This document shows, piece after piece, positions 1-10,652 of a DNA stretch of 64,000 nt. The notes below the pieces were generated by a model that had not been told where the DNA came from, ran no database searches, and saw nothing but the letters and a program-made list of their open reading frames with translations. The stretch spans positions 868,001 through 932,000 of the forward strand of contig CP047043.1 of assembly GCA_020541285.1 (NCBI GenBank). Reading direction: 5' to 3'. This stretch comes from Candidatus Gillettellia adelgis (GTDB taxonomy: Bacteria; Pseudomonadota; Gammaproteobacteria; Enterobacterales; Enterobacteriaceae). Position numbers and translations under genes: made by a program. How positions within the stretch are numbered: position 1 is the stretch's first letter; each line of letters opens with the position of its first letter.

Positions 1-2047
1 CATCTTCATGAATACTGAGAATAGTTTCACGAATATCTGGTACACTTAATAGTTCATTGCGCTGGCTGTAGATGGCACATCGCTGATCATTAGCGACATC
101 GTCATATTCTAGTAATTGCTTTCGGATATCAAAATTTCGGCTTTCTACTTTTCCTTGGGCTTTAGCAATGGCTTGTGTTACCCATGGGTGTTCGATCGCT
201 TCGCCCTCTTTCATGCCTAATTTTCGCATCATACTAGACACACGCTCTGATGCAAAGATGCGCATTAAGGTATCTTCCATGGATAGATAAAAACGAGATG
301 AACCCGCGTCACCTTGACGACCAGAACGACCACGCAACTGGTTATCAATACGTCGTGATTCATGACGCTCGGTACCAATAATATGCAGGCCACCCGCTGT
401 CAGCACTTCATTATGACGTACTTTCCAGGCATCTTTTATAAGATTTATTTGTTCTGTAGTTGGTTTTTCCAACTTAGCAACCTCAGCCTGCCAATTACCA
501 CCTAATACAATATCAGTACCGCGACCTGCCATATTCGTCGCGATTGTCACTGCCCCTCTTTGGCCAGCCTGCGCTATAATATCTGCTTCCATATCATGGA
601 ACTTGGCGTTTAATACTTTATGAACAATTCCTGCTTTAGTTAGTTCGCGAGAGAATAACTCGGATTTCTCAATTGAGATAGTTCCCAAAAGCACTGGCTG
701 GCCATTAACAATACGCTTGCGAATATCATGAATAATTGCACTAATTTTTTCTCTTTCAGTTAAGTAAATCAAATCTGGCATATCTTTTCGGATCATGGGA
801 CGGTTCGTTGGCACTACTATAGTCTCTAGGTTATAAGTAGAGCTAAATTCAAAAGATTCTGTATTAGCAGTACCAGTCATACCTGCTAATTTCTTGTACA
901 GGCGGAAATAGTTTTGAAAAGTGATTGCGGCTAATGTCTGGTTTTCATTCTTTATTGCGACACCTTCTTTAGCTTCTACCGCCTGGTGTAAACCATCTGA
1001 CCAACGACGACCATGCATGGTGCGTCCAGTATGTTCATCAACAATAATGACTTCCCCATTTTTAACAATATAATCAACATCACGGTTAAACAACATATGT
1101 GCACGTAACGCCGCAGTAACATGGTGCATCAGAATAATGTTAGTCGAGGAGTACAGTGATTCACCTGTTTCTATAACATTAGCCGCTAGTAGCATTTCTT
1201 CAATTAAAATTAATCCACGTTCAGTTAGGTATACCTGACGTGCTTTTTCATCTACTGAAAAATGACCTTCGCCCTGAAAAGAATCAGAGTCCTCTCTTTC
1301 CTGACAAATTAATTTAGGTATGAGTTTGTTAACTTTTATATACATTTCAGAGCTATCTTCAGCTGGCCCAGAAATAATAAGAGGGGTGCGTGCTTCGTCA
1401 ATCAAGATTGAATCGACTTCATCTACCAATGCATAATGTAATATGCGTTGAACTCGTTCCGCACGGCTAAATGCCATATTATCACGTAAATAATCAAAGG
1501 CATATTCGTTATTAGTACCGTAGGTAATATCTGCCGCATAAACTTTACGTTTATCTGATATTGACATGCCAGGTAAATTAATACCAATACTTAAGCCAAG
1601 AAATTCAAATAATGGTCTATTTTTTTCAGCGTCACGTTTCGCTAAATAATCGTTAACAGTCACCACATGAACACCGTGACCAGTTAAAGCATTCAAATAG
1701 GCAGGAAGTGTAGCAGTAAGGGTTTTACCTTCACCAGTACGCATTTCAGCAATACAGTGATCGTTAAGTACTATGCCACCCAATAGTTGTACATCGAAGT
1801 GACGCATACAAAATATACGTTTACTTGCTTCGCGCACTACAGAAAACGCTTCTGGAATTAAATTTTCTAATATTTCGCCTTTTTTCAATCGTGCGCGGAA
1901 TGCATTAGTTTTAGATTGCAGTTCATTATTAGACAGTTTTTCTATGTCCGATTCCATATCATTAATCTGCTCCACTACTTTTAGCATGCGGTGCACTTTA
2001 TAGCCGTTACGACTACTAAAAATTTTTTTAAATAACTTTAATAACAT
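1..2047 (-). CDS. secA: SecA preprotein translocase ATPase (N-terminal 682 codons; C-terminus outside window)
   Basis: SecA is the ATPase motor that pushes preproteins through SecYEG. The frame is open from an ATG at 2047 to the window edge without a stop, giving about 682 of the roughly 900 residues usual in enterics. The start [14 protein letters not shown] is typical of SecA. The Walker A region MRTGEGKT, the DEAD-like Walker [18 protein letters not shown] and the helicase motif [10 protein letters not shown] are all readable. In enterics secA is translationally controlled by SecM encoded just upstream; here that gene is only a remnant, so SecA level is probably no longer set by secretion stress. 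Identification is certain; integrity of the unseen C-terminus is unknown. Confidence 0.98.
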   Translation of the reverse strand, partial: MLLKLFKKIFSSRNGYKVHRMLKVVEQINDMESDIEKLSNNELQSKTNAFRARLKKGEILENLIPEAFSVVREASKRIFCMRHFDVQLLGGIVLNDHCIAEMRTGEGKTLTATLPAYLNALTGHGVHVVTVNDYLAKRDAEKNRPLFEFLGLSIGINLPGMSISDKRKVYAADITYGTNNEYAFDYLRDNMAFSRAERVQRILHYALVDEVDSILIDEARTPLIISGPAEDSSEMYIKVNKLIPKLICQEREDSDSFQGEGHFSVDEKARQVYLTERGLILIEEMLLAANVIETGESLYSSTNIILMHHVTAALRAHMLFNRDVDYIVKNGEVIIVDEHTGRTMHGRRWSDGLHQAVEAKEGVAIKNENQTLAAITFQNYFRLYKKLAGMTGTANTESFEFSSTYNLETIVVPTNRPMIRKDMPDLIYLTEREKISAIIHDIRKRIVNGQPVLLGTISIEKSELFSRELTKAGIVHKVLNAKFHDMEADIIAQAGQRGAVTIATNMAGRGTDIVLGGNWQAEVAKLEKPTTEQINLIKDAWKVRHNEVLTAGGLHIIGTERHESRRIDNQLRGRSGRQGDAGSSRFYLSMEDTLMRIFASERVSSMMRKLGMKEGEAIEHPWVTQAIAKAQGKVESRNFDIRKQLLEYDDVANDQRCAIYSQRNELLSVPDIRETILSIHED

Positions 2048-2104
2048 AATTATTATATCTCTATCATAATCACCTAAATTAACTGTTTATTTACTATGTG
2101 AGGT

Positions 2105-2190
2105 ATTTGCGCTGTACAAGTAAAAGTAATCTTCGAGAATTACGCCAGCATAAATACCTAACCGCCCATGCAAGACCATAGGTTGTTTTA
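2105..2190 (-). pseudogene. secM: secM remnant (arrest-peptide region)
   Basis: SecM is the secretion monitor whose ribosome-stalling C-terminus controls secA translation. Translating 2185-2141 on the minus strand gives QPMVLHGRLGIYAGV. This aligns without gaps to SecM residues 152-166 (TPVWISQAQGIRAGP): P153, G161, I162, A164 and G165 are kept and V/M and I/L are conservative. The residues that matter most for arrest, W155, R163 and P166, are V, Y and V here. The position, about 95 bases before secA on the same strand, matches the enteric secM-secA arrangement. The rest of the gene (about 400 more bases rightward) could not be recognised. The short match makes this a probable, not certain, fossil. 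Confidence 0.5.
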
Positions 2191-4661
2191 TATTAGACTT
2201 ATACGGGCTATAGGTAGCCTACTGTATAGTGTCATACCTTAAATTGTCTGTGCATGAATGAGTGTCTCTTATTCTAGTCACTTATTAATATATTCTATTA
2301 GAATAGATCCTATCTTTTATATTCTTGCTACTTTCGCAATTGAGAATATAATTTTCTTTCTTTTATCTAATGCTTAGCAGAACAGCTACTCTGATACGCT
2401 CACAGTATTAAACATTTTATACCCATGTGTTTAATAATGTTATGTATGCGATGAATTTTCGCATACATTCTATTAGTATCTAGCGCTGATCATTAATGCT
2501 GCAAGTAATTGCATCAGTCTGAAGAAAACTTATACAACAACCATGTACTGTCTATCGCAATACCTTTTAGTACACCACAACAGAAGTTGCTTACCGTATT
2601 ACATATGACTGTCTACAGATTTTTCATCAGCTTTAGATGTTGTCTCTTGCGTTAAACTCTCAAGCTTAGCATTTATTACTACCACCGTTCGCCTTACACC
2701 AGTGCTACTGGTAATATCTTATGTTATTAGGGAGTGTATGCACCCTATCGATTATCGGCTAAATTTTTATAATTGTGATAAAATGGCCAGTGTTCTTACT
2801 ATTAAGATTATCGTGCTCACAGAGCATCGCTTTATCTATATTGTTTATATTTTAGTGAATTATAATACTTGGATAAACACAACTGCCTCGACTTGTAGTG
2901 TCTATACTGTTATGGACATATGTCCCATCATATATTAATTCTTTCTTAGTTTTAAATAACAACTTCAATAAATAAAAAATTTCTTAGCACACTCGCCTAT
3001 TATAGTGTCATATAGGCTGCTATAGACATATATTATGCTTTTGCTATATTTAAATAAGATAGACTAGATGGTTTTCTATAAGCTACCACTATTTTGTGTG
3101 ACCATGTAGTCATGCCTATCGCAAGATATAAAATATTCACTCTTGTTATTTATTAACTTACCCATAATAATTTACATGGTTAATAAAAACATCATCCGTC
3201 AGATAACTAATAATGTTATGCACCATCCGATACCCAGGTGATCTTGCAAAGTTGTTATCTGAAATATTTATTATGCTATTCTTAAAATACTTACTTCTAT
3301 TATACTCATTTAATGTAGTATCAGATAAGCAAAAACCTAAAAAACGATTTTATAGTTTGCAGTACTAAGAAATTAAAGAATACCCTTTACCATTACGTTC
3401 TCTTTTAATAATGGTATCAGAGATAACGGCACTTTCGTGCTATTCTTACTCGGTAATGAATGTAAGTCTCATACGCATGACATAAAGTTACTTATAAAAA
3501 ATTATTATTCCCAATAATTTTAAGTATAATGCCACTATTATCTAGTAGTGTTGATTTATTCACACTGATGCTATTTGCATTAGCCTACATCAACTTTATT
3601 GTCTACTTATCTAAGTAGCAATCTTATTTGCTCATACCTTAGTTACACAATAATTACTACAACACTATATATTTTTTATTAAAAAAACTGATTCTTTGAG
3701 AGCGATAAAGTTTTATAATAAAGATAGCTTGTGAAGCATCTACACCCTAGTATAGTGATGATCAAGCCGTTCAAGGGAGACCTGATTACTTTACTAATTA
3801 ACGAGTAATGCAGCCAAAACAATACCATGAAAGTCTAGCGTATATCTACTTACTTAAGTACGAATAATATTCTCAGACTAGATTAGTGAATTGTATACCT
3901 CTAAACTAGCTATTAATAATATTAAGGATGTTAATATATATTATTCGCTCTTTAGATTTGTAAACTAATACTTGGTACTAACATTTGTTGTTTTTGAATT
4001 ACCTAGTAAAGATATCAATGATTTATTTTGACTCTGCTGCTATGGCATTAGATTAGAGATAATACTTATAACGCATACAAAAGCACTTATGATGTTAAAT
4101 TATTTTTATTCGAGTGACTTAAATAACACCATGTATTCTTTAACTTATTTATCTAGTTAGTGATATGATCAATAACCACTGTGACACCGCAATAAATACT
4201 AAATCTACTCTAAAAAAAGCACAGTATCACACTCTAAATACGTTGATCACCAAAATACTGTCAAATTAACCTGAAATGAAGATAGCAATCACCGTGTTAA
4301 GATCTATGCTCTATATTTAATATTAGATTTACTTCTTTATGATTGTAATTTCAAACTCTTTAAAAATGCAACGTTCGTTGAATAAGCTTGACTTACTCTT
4401 TTAGGAAAAACTAGTCACGCAGCGACTGATGACCAAAGAATTAACGTTTAGCACTATGGTAAATGTGGTATAAATAAAATATTGATCGTGGAAACCTTGT
4501 TTTTCTACAAACTTAAATTTAACAGTAATTTTTTCTTATGGGATGACCTTTAAGAGGTTATTATGAATATAATACTTGCACTTAGATCACTAGTTTTATA
4601 CTGCTACTATAAGCGGTAGAATGAAGTGGGTTACTTGATTAATTACTAATCACGGCAACTG
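2191..4661. other. Gene-poor, AT-rich desert between secM remnant and dciA
   Basis: Stops occur densely in all six frames. The only open stretch over 75 codons (2702-2938, +) has AT-driven composition and no recognisable domain. In relatives secM and dciA are close divergent neighbours, so about 2 kb here has no obvious ancestral gene to account for it; it may be a decayed insertion. I saw no tRNA, rRNA or insertion sequence in it. Confidence 0.6.
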
Positions 4662-4686
4662 CACCTTCTCCTGATAGGAGAGGGTG
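4662..4686 (+). promoter_or_regulatory. GC-rich hairpin in the dciA leader
   Basis: CACCTTCTCCT (4662-4672) pairs with AGGAGAGGGTG (4676-4686) across a GAT loop: 11 pairs including one G-T. It stands out in an AT-rich stretch, lies 78 bases before the dciA ATG and has no following T-run, so a leader structure is more likely than an intrinsic terminator. A smaller repeat lies between it and the gene: AAGCTTAT twice, which also reads as the inverted repeat AAGCTTA/TAAGCTT (about 4728-4745). Confidence 0.4.
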
Positions 4687-4763
4687 TGAAAATAATCTCA
4701 ACCTATGTTATCATAAAAGATTCATAAAGCTTATCGTAAGCTTATACTCTAAACGGAGCCATT

Positions 4764-5210
4764 ATGCGTCATAGCTATCCAAAATTATTAGAGACACTAT
4801 GCGACAACCATCTTATAACAGACCAAGTCATATTATATAACATTAAGAAACGTGCACTCGCGCTACTAAAACTTAACCGAGCAGTACAACACTTTTTACC
4901 TGCTCAATTACATCCTTGGTGCCGCGTTAGGAACGTTCGACAAGGTGTTTTAATATTAGAAGTAGCAAATGCTAGTTGGATGATGAGATTACGCTATGAA
5001 CAATCTATATTACTTTCTACACTAAAAGAAAAAATTCTACCGTCATTATCGTCGATCGATATCAAAATTTATCCAGGTTTAATACAAGCGGGTAATAATC
5101 AAAGCAAAAATGCAACACCGTCTGCACTACTTCCTCGTCTAAATCATAAAAATACTATGGAACTGAGCGAATTAGCGCTCAGCAGCCCAGAGAATCTAAG
5201 AAAATATTAA
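4764..5210 (+). CDS. dciA: DUF721/DciA-like protein, putative replicative helicase loader
   Basis: This 148-residue protein resembles the DUF721 (DciA) family by its central segment (about residues 38-85, QHFLPAQLHPWCRVRNVRQG then LILEVANASWMMRLRYE), the usual DciA fold region with the conserved basic and Trp positions. DciA proteins are known as operators or loaders of the DnaB helicase in bacteria without DnaC. In several Enterobacterales a DUF721 gene sits between lpxC and secM on the opposite strand, which is exactly the layout here. GGAG lies 5 bases before the ATG. The Asn/Ser-rich C-terminal third has no clear feature. E. coli lacks this gene, so its survival in a shrinking genome is notable. 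Family is confident; helicase loading in this organism is inferred. Confidence 0.75.
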   Translation: MRHSYPKLLETLCDNHLITDQVILYNIKKRALALLKLNRAVQHFLPAQLHPWCRVRNVRQGVLILEVANASWMMRLRYEQSILLSTLKEKILPSLSSIDIKIYPGLIQAGNNQSKNATPSALLPRLNHKNTMELSELALSSPENLRKY

Positions 5211-5219
5211 AAAGACTAA

Positions 5220-5264
5220 TAGTATTAACCGCGGTAAATACTAATTTATCACACTATGATAAAT
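5220..5264. terminator. Double hairpin between convergent dciA and lpxC
   Basis: Two inverted repeats abut. TAGTATTAACC pairs with GGTAAATACTA around a central GC (5220-5243, one mismatch), followed directly by ATTTATCA / TGATAAAT with a 5-base loop (5244-5264). They begin 10 bases after the dciA stop and lie 127 bases beyond the lpxC stop, where a bidirectional transcription end is expected. Neither has a strong T-tract, so terminator function is inferred. Confidence 0.45.
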
Positions 5265-5390
5265 GCTTAGCAACATAGAAGTTCGCTTTTACTGAAACAA
5301 TTAGCTATGATAAATATGCATTTTATAGACTAACGTACAGTACCTCTCCAATTGTTTTTCACATTTCATCTCTGTTGAAGATACAGATAT

Positions 5391-6308
5391 TTACGCTAAC
5401 GCAGTAGAGGATGCCTTAAATGCTAAGGGTATGTCTACTTCATTCTGCACTATAATGTAGTCCCACACTGCCTTCCTAGCTAACACAGTCTGCAATAGCT
5501 TATTATTCAGCGCATGACCTGACTTATACGCGGTGAATGCACCGATAATATTGTGGCCACATATAAATAAATCACCAATAGCATCTAGTATTTTATGACG
5601 TACAAATTCATCTTCAAAACGCAGGCCGCCTTCATTCAACACACAATAATCATCTAGTACAATGGCACATTCAAAGCTACCACCTAAAGCCAAACCACGC
5701 GACTGCAGACATTCAATATCACGCATAAAACAAAAAGTACGCGCGCGACTGATTTGACGAACAAACGAATCAGTAGAAAAATCAAGACGATAACGTTGTG
5801 TGCTAGGATTAATAGCTGGGTGGTTAAAATCAATCGTAAAATCTAAAAGAAATCCGTTATAGGGAGATAGCTCAGCCCATTTATCATCTTCTTCAACACG
5901 AACACTATCTTTTAGACGTAGGAATTTCTTTGAAAAATTTAACTCTTTAATACCAGCATCTAACAACAAAAATACAAACGGACTAGCACTACCATCCATA
6001 ATTGGTATTTCAGGGGCATCAACATCAATAATAATATTATCAATACCCAATCCAGCCAATGCAGCATGCAAGTGTTCAATAGTAGAGACACGTACTTCTT
6101 GCTCATTCATTAAGCAAGTACAGAGCATAGTATCACGTACAGATTTTGCGTTAGCTAAAAAAACAACCGGTGGATTCAGGTCGATGCGACGATAAATGAC
6201 ACCAGTATTCGCTGGTGCGGGACGCATTGTTAAAGTGACTCTTTTTCCAGCGTGCAAACCGACGCCTGTCACTTGGACAATACGTTTTAATGTCCTTTGT
6301 TTGATCAT
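5391..6308 (-). CDS. lpxC: UDP-3-O-acyl-N-acetylglucosamine deacetylase
   Basis: LpxC is the zinc deacetylase that commits UDP-acyl-GlcNAc to lipid A synthesis. The ATG at 6308 ([15 protein letters not shown]) gives 305 residues, the E. coli length; an in-frame ATG at 6329 would add seven residues foreign to the family, and GAGAT lies suitably before the chosen start. Zinc ligands are visible: His in [11 protein letters not shown], and His and Asp in [10 protein letters not shown]. It is the last gene of the division and wall cluster, as in E. coli, 102 bases after ftsZ. Its presence, together with LptD later in the window, says LPS is still made. The usual FtsH/LapB-dependent degradation signal at the C-terminus (LAxxxxxAVLA in E. 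coli) is only loosely kept: the protein ends [11 protein letters not shown]. Confidence 0.97.
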   Translation of the reverse strand: MIKQRTLKRIVQVTGVGLHAGKRVTLTMRPAPANTGVIYRRIDLNPPVVFLANAKSVRDTMLCTCLMNEQEVRVSTIEHLHAALAGLGIDNIIIDVDAPEIPIMDGSASPFVFLLLDAGIKELNFSKKFLRLKDSVRVEEDDKWAELSPYNGFLLDFTIDFNHPAINPSTQRYRLDFSTDSFVRQISRARTFCFMRDIECLQSRGLALGGSFECAIVLDDYCVLNEGGLRFEDEFVRHKILDAIGDLFICGHNIIGAFTAYKSGHALNNKLLQTVLARKAVWDYIIVQNEVDIPLAFKASSTALA

Positions 6309-6410
6309 TATTTTATCTCGCAATATCATCTATCCTACCGACTAAATATGTACTGCAGCTAGCATAGCTAGTATAGCACAAAACGCAGAGACATTATATT
6401 CTTAAAACAT

Positions 6411-7562
6411 TTAATCAGCCTGTTTACGCAGAAACGCAGGAATATCAAGGTAGTCTGCTTCTTTATTCGACTGCATAGATTGATTATTAATTACCCTACC
6501 TGTTTTTACTTCCTGCGACAATGGTAAAATACCATGTTGTTGATAACGATAATCAAACACAGGCTGATTCACTTGTTTATTAGTCACTAAGGTAATTTCA
6601 GGACGCTGCTCCATACCGATACCCGTCGCTACTACGGTAACACGCAATTCATCGTTCATCTCTGGGTCAAGTGCAGTACCAATCACTACAGTGGCGTTAT
6701 CAGAAGCAAAGGCGCGAATACTATTACCCACCGTTTCAAACTCATCCAAACGCAGATCGAAACCCGCCGTAATATTAACTAACACACCGCGAGCACCAGA
6801 TAAATCAATATCTTCTAAAAGTGGACTAGAGATTGCTAATTCTGATGCTTCTTCAGCACGATCTTCACCACACGCAATACCAGAGCCCATCATCGCATAA
6901 CCCATTTCAGACATCACAGTGCGCACATCAGCAAAATCAACGTTCATTAAACCTGGGCGAGTAATAAGTTCAGCAATTCCCTGAACTGCACCTTTTAACA
7001 CGTCGTTGGCTGCACTAAACGCATCTAATAGAGAAATACCACGACCCAAAACTTTTAGTAACTTATCGTTCGGGATCGTAATCAGGGAGTCTACATGCTT
7101 GGATAATGTAGCAATGCCCTGTTCAGAAAATGCAAGACGCTTCTTACCTTCAAAATTAAATGGCTTAGTCACCACAGCGACAGTTAAAATACCTAAATCT
7201 TTAGCGACTTCAGCTACTACTGGCGCTGCGCCAGTTCCGGTACCGCCTCCCATTCCGGATGCAATGAATATCATATCTGCACCATCTAGTGCACTACGTA
7301 AAGCTTCACGATCCTCTTCTGCTGCATTGCGACCTACTTCTGGATTTGCACCTGCCCCTAAACCTTTGGTAACAGTACTACCAATCTGAATGGTATGACC
7401 AACCACTGTTTTACGAAGTGCTTGAGCATCTGTATTAACGACAAAGAATTCAACGCCTTCAATGTGCTCACGCACCATATGTTCAACGGCATTTCCACCA
7501 CCACCGCCAACACCAATAACTTTAATGACTGCGTCATTGGTTAATTCTATTGGTTCAAACAT
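6411..7562 (-). CDS. ftsZ: Cell division GTPase, Z-ring tubulin homologue
   Basis: FtsZ polymerises at midcell and recruits the divisome. 383 residues, the same as E. coli, from MFEPIELTNDAVIKVIGVGG. The tubulin signature GGGTGTGAAP, the T7 loop (NVDFADVRTVMSEMG) and the C-terminal FtsA/ZipA-binding peptide DYLDIPAFLRKQAD are all intact; the linker between about 315 and 367 is the only divergent part. It follows ftsA by 73 bases. Since the partner FtsA is intact and the FtsZ tail is perfect, Z-ring tethering looks functional even though later divisome parts (FtsQ, FtsL) are eroding. Confidence 0.99.
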   Translation of the reverse strand: MFEPIELTNDAVIKVIGVGGGGGNAVEHMVREHIEGVEFFVVNTDAQALRKTVVGHTIQIGSTVTKGLGAGANPEVGRNAAEEDREALRSALDGADMIFIASGMGGGTGTGAAPVVAEVAKDLGILTVAVVTKPFNFEGKKRLAFSEQGIATLSKHVDSLITIPNDKLLKVLGRGISLLDAFSAANDVLKGAVQGIAELITRPGLMNVDFADVRTVMSEMGYAMMGSGIACGEDRAEEASELAISSPLLEDIDLSGARGVLVNITAGFDLRLDEFETVGNSIRAFASDNATVVIGTALDPEMNDELRVTVVATGIGMEQRPEITLVTNKQVNQPVFDYRYQQHGILPLSQEVKTGRVINNQSMQSNKEADYLDIPAFLRKQAD

Positions 7563-7635
7563 AGTTTTCTTCCTTTCTTATCTATCTTGTTCAGATTATA
7601 TAAAGATGACCTACAATAATTCTTTTTAGAAAACA

Positions 7636-8895
7636 TTAAAATTCCTTTCGTAGCCAGCTATGAATACGTTTCAACCAATTGCTAACTGCGGTATGTTTTT
7701 CTATTTCTGTCTTATTGTGTAAGTAACATTCTTTTCCATAGTGCAGCAGACCTATCACCGTAGAGTAATAAGGCTTCTCTGTATAATCCGTTAGACCTGT
7801 GATATTCAAAGGTTGCGCAATGCGTACTTGGGTATGAAAGACCTGTTGCGCGCAAGTTGATAAACCATCAATTTGAGCTGCACCTCCTGTTAATACAACT
7901 CCTGCTGCTAGATGATATTTCACTCCCTGCTGACGCAGTTGTTCTTGCAATTGTAAAATTCTGTCGTTCACAAGAGTTAATAATTCAGTATATCTTGGCT
8001 CAATGACTCCCGCTAGTGTCTGTTTTTGCACATTACGTGCAGGACGCCCTCCAACACTAGGCACAACTACATTCTCATCCTTTTTGACCATCGATTCCAA
8101 CGCACAGCCATGCTTAATTTTAAGCATCTCTGCATCTAGAGGAGGTGTACCAAGAGCATAGGCAATATCACTTGTAACCACCTTGCCAGCATAAGGGATT
8201 ACTGTGGTATCACGTAGTGCACCATCAGTATAAATAGTTATATCCATAGTGCCACCACCAATATCCACAACACAAACACCCAATTCACGCTCATCTTCAG
8301 TGAGCACTGCATAGCTCGCAGCTAAACCAGAAAAAATAAGTTGGTCAACTTTTAAACCACAACGTTCTGTAGCTTTAATAATATTTTTTGCCATATCATT
8401 ATGGCATGTGATTAAATGCACCTTAGCCTGCATGCGTAAACCAGACAGCCCAACGGGGTTTTTAATACCCTCCTGATAGTCGATAGCGTATTCCTGAGGA
8501 ATGACATGTAGGATTCGGTGTTCATCACAAATACGTACCGATTTAGCAGTATGTACTACAATTTCCACGTCTTCTTGGGTCACTTCTTCCTCTGATACAG
8601 GCACCATTCCTATTTCGTTTTGGCAACGAATATGTTGTCCTGACAATGCAAGATAAACTGAAGAAATATGGCAATCCGCCATCATTTCAGCCTGATCAAT
8701 CGCACGATGTACACACTTTACTACTAACTCTAGGTCGTTTACACCGCCCTTATCCATACCACGTGATGGACAATCTCCTACTCCAATAATATTAACTATA
8801 CTATCATCAGACAGAACTTCTCCCACTAGTGCACAGACTTTTGAAGTACCGATTTCTAGTCCAACTACCAGTTTTCTGTCCCTAAATTTGATCAT
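7636..8895 (-). CDS. ftsA: Cell division protein FtsA, actin-like membrane tether
   Basis: FtsA tethers FtsZ filaments to the inner membrane and signals to FtsN/FtsQLB. 419 residues (E. coli 420). Actin-fold motifs are intact: GLEIGTSKV near the start, VVDIGGGTMDITIYTDG (phosphate 2) and LTGGAAQIDGL (adenosine). The amphipathic membrane-targeting helix at the end, WLKRIHSWLRKEF, is preserved. Upstream, ftsQ is a fossil; in E. coli the two genes overlap, so the ribosome entry for ftsA now lies in former ftsQ sequence. Confidence 0.98.
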   Translation of the reverse strand: MIKFRDRKLVVGLEIGTSKVCALVGEVLSDDSIVNIIGVGDCPSRGMDKGGVNDLELVVKCVHRAIDQAEMMADCHISSVYLALSGQHIRCQNEIGMVPVSEEEVTQEDVEIVVHTAKSVRICDEHRILHVIPQEYAIDYQEGIKNPVGLSGLRMQAKVHLITCHNDMAKNIIKATERCGLKVDQLIFSGLAASYAVLTEDERELGVCVVDIGGGTMDITIYTDGALRDTTVIPYAGKVVTSDIAYALGTPPLDAEMLKIKHGCALESMVKKDENVVVPSVGGRPARNVQKQTLAGVIEPRYTELLTLVNDRILQLQEQLRQQGVKYHLAAGVVLTGGAAQIDGLSTCAQQVFHTQVRIAQPLNITGLTDYTEKPYYSTVIGLLHYGKECYLHNKTEIEKHTAVSNWLKRIHSWLRKEF

Positions 8896-8939
8896 TTTTT
8901 TCCCTATGCCTATACCTTTATTTGATCCTATCGCTTATT

Positions 8940-9731
8940 ACTATTGGTTTAGTATCAAATGCTGCCTGGTTGTCATAAGTAGCAGAATCTAACTTACCGG
9001 ATGCTGCATGCATCGCACAATTCAAATAGCTAAATCACTTGCTTTCCGTCTATATCTTGCTGCTACCAGCGCAGAAAAGTTGATGAATCACTATGTAAGA
9101 CCTATATAATTAGCTGTTTTCTCATGCAAATTAGTTGTTATCCTCTACAAGCCAACCTCTAGGCATTAGGAATAATGAACGCGTATAGTTAGTATATTTA
9201 TTATATATTCATTATCTGTTAATGATGGTTGTCATGCTATAAGAATCTTCTCAGCTTTCCTTTTTACTCCTTTTAGCCACAGCGTCATAGCTATATCTAT
9301 AGCACCCGTTTCTATTCTATGCGTACAATGAACAATGTGCTATAAGTATTTATCTCGAACAGCTCATGCCATTAGACTACCTGGCAGGTGCTAAGCACCT
9401 GATAAATTTCTGTGTGTGGTTATTGTTTACGTACGCAGTTATACTGAATCTAAAATAATTGTACGTTCTTCTTCTGAACGACATTGAAATTTAGTATTAA
9501 AAATATCACTGATATGTTTCATACCAAGATTACTTGCTAAATTGCATTATTAGTAGTATTATTACACTGTTCGTCACTATCAATCGATACAATGACAAAT
9601 AATTAGCGACTTTATACATTTCATTAGTGCCTTGTAAGTTATAGGGTGTTCTGATTAATTAATGTCTATCGCTGCGTTGTAAGTTATTACTCATGTAGTC
9701 ATATTGTATATGCATAGCAACTTAAAACATA
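8940..9731 (-). pseudogene. ftsQ: ftsQ fossil
   Basis: FtsQ is the membrane hub of the divisome (POTRA and beta domains; binds FtsL/FtsB). The slot between ddlB and ftsA is about 840 bases, the size of ftsQ, but has no open frame. Collinear fragments survive on the minus strand: RGWLVEDNN at 9163-9134 (E. coli RSWQLTLNN), then QQDIDGKQV around 9050 (QQAQTDGKRI), then YDNQAA around 8970 (YDSGAAVGW). They lie in the right order and at about the right spacing near the former C-terminus, in different frames and with stops. The N-terminal half is unreadable. The gene is inactive beyond doubt if these matches are accepted. Confidence 0.72.
9385..9401. repeat. 17-bp palindrome inside the ftsQ fossil
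   Basis: CAGGTGCT-A-AGCACCTG: two perfect 8-bp arms around one base, GC-rich compared with its surroundings. It has no T-run and no obvious partner copy. It could be a chance product of decay or a protein-binding site. Confidence 0.5.
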
Positions 9732-10652
9732 TCATTCCGCTAATGATAAAATTTTTATTACCAGTTGCGAAAAGGTTAATCCAGACTGACGTGCTGCTAT
9801 CGGCATTAGACTATTTTTCGTCATACCAGGAGAGGTATTTATCTCAAGCACATAGAAGCAACCATCATTATCCTGCATTAAGTCTACGCGACCCCAGCCA
9901 CGGCAGCCTAGTCCATGGTAGGCAGACAACGCTATTTTCGCTATCTCAATTTCCTGTTCTTTGCTCAAACCACTGGGGCAAAAATACAGAGTATTATCTG
10001 AGATATATTTAGCCTGATAATCATAAGCGATACCTGGGGGCTGAATGCGGATCGACGGTAGTGCTTGATCACCTAAGATTGCCACAGTATATTCTGGACC
10101 ACTCAGCCATCTTTCTACCAATACTGCGTCATCATAGCGAAAAGCATTGCTTAATGCTGTCTCAAGTGCACTATGCTCACTCACTTTACTTATACCGATA
10201 CTAGAACCTTCACGACTGGGTTTGACAATTACAGGTAGACCAAGTAAAGTTATCCGATTCAGTAGTGCTACGTTTTTTTCGTTAAAATACTGCTGACGAT
10301 TCAGAACTATATAAGATGCTACCGGAAGATTCATAGACTGCCATAACATTTTACTACGCCATTTATCTATACTCAGCGCTGATGCCATCACACCGCTACC
10401 GGTATAAGGTAATTCAAGACACTCTAGTAACCCTTGTACGGTACCATCTTCACCACCACGACCGTGTAGCGCAATAAATACTTTATTAAATCCCTGGTTT
10501 TTTAGTTGTGTAACAGGGAAGTCTCGCGGATCTATGCCATAAGCGTTAATCTTAACTTCGCGCAAAGCTGCTAATACAGCAGCACCAGATTGCAATGATA
10601 TTGCACGCTCAGAGAAAGTGCCTCCCAGTAAAACAGCAACTTTATCAAACAC
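9732..10652 (-). CDS. ddlB: D-alanine--D-alanine ligase B
   Basis: This ATP-grasp enzyme makes the D-Ala-D-Ala dipeptide that MurF adds to the wall precursor. 306 residues, as in E. coli. Family motifs are readable: [12 protein letters not shown], the omega-loop region [32 protein letters not shown] and the metal-binding EINTSPGMT. Start [12 protein letters not shown]; its first 8 bases overlap the end of murC, as is usual in this cluster, so translational coupling is likely. Together with murC-murF it completes the cytoplasmic pathway to the pentapeptide. Confidence 0.98.
   Translation of the reverse strand: MFDKVAVLLGGTFSERAISLQSGAAVLAALREVKINAYGIDPRDFPVTQLKNQGFNKVFIALHGRGGEDGTVQGLLECLELPYTGSGVMASALSIDKWRSKMLWQSMNLPVASYIVLNRQQYFNEKNVALLNRITLLGLPVIVKPSREGSSIGISKVSEHSALETALSNAFRYDDAVLVERWLSGPEYTVAILGDQALPSIRIQPPGIAYDYQAKYISDNTLYFCPSGLSKEQEIEIAKIALSAYHGLGCRGWGRVDLMQDNDGCFYVLEINTSPGMTKNSLMPIAARQSGLTFSQLVIKILSLAE

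Noticed and set aside
2702-2938. 78-codon open frame
   Set aside because: Low-complexity Ile/Tyr/Thr composition typical of AT-rich desert, no recognisable domain and no ribosome-binding site.
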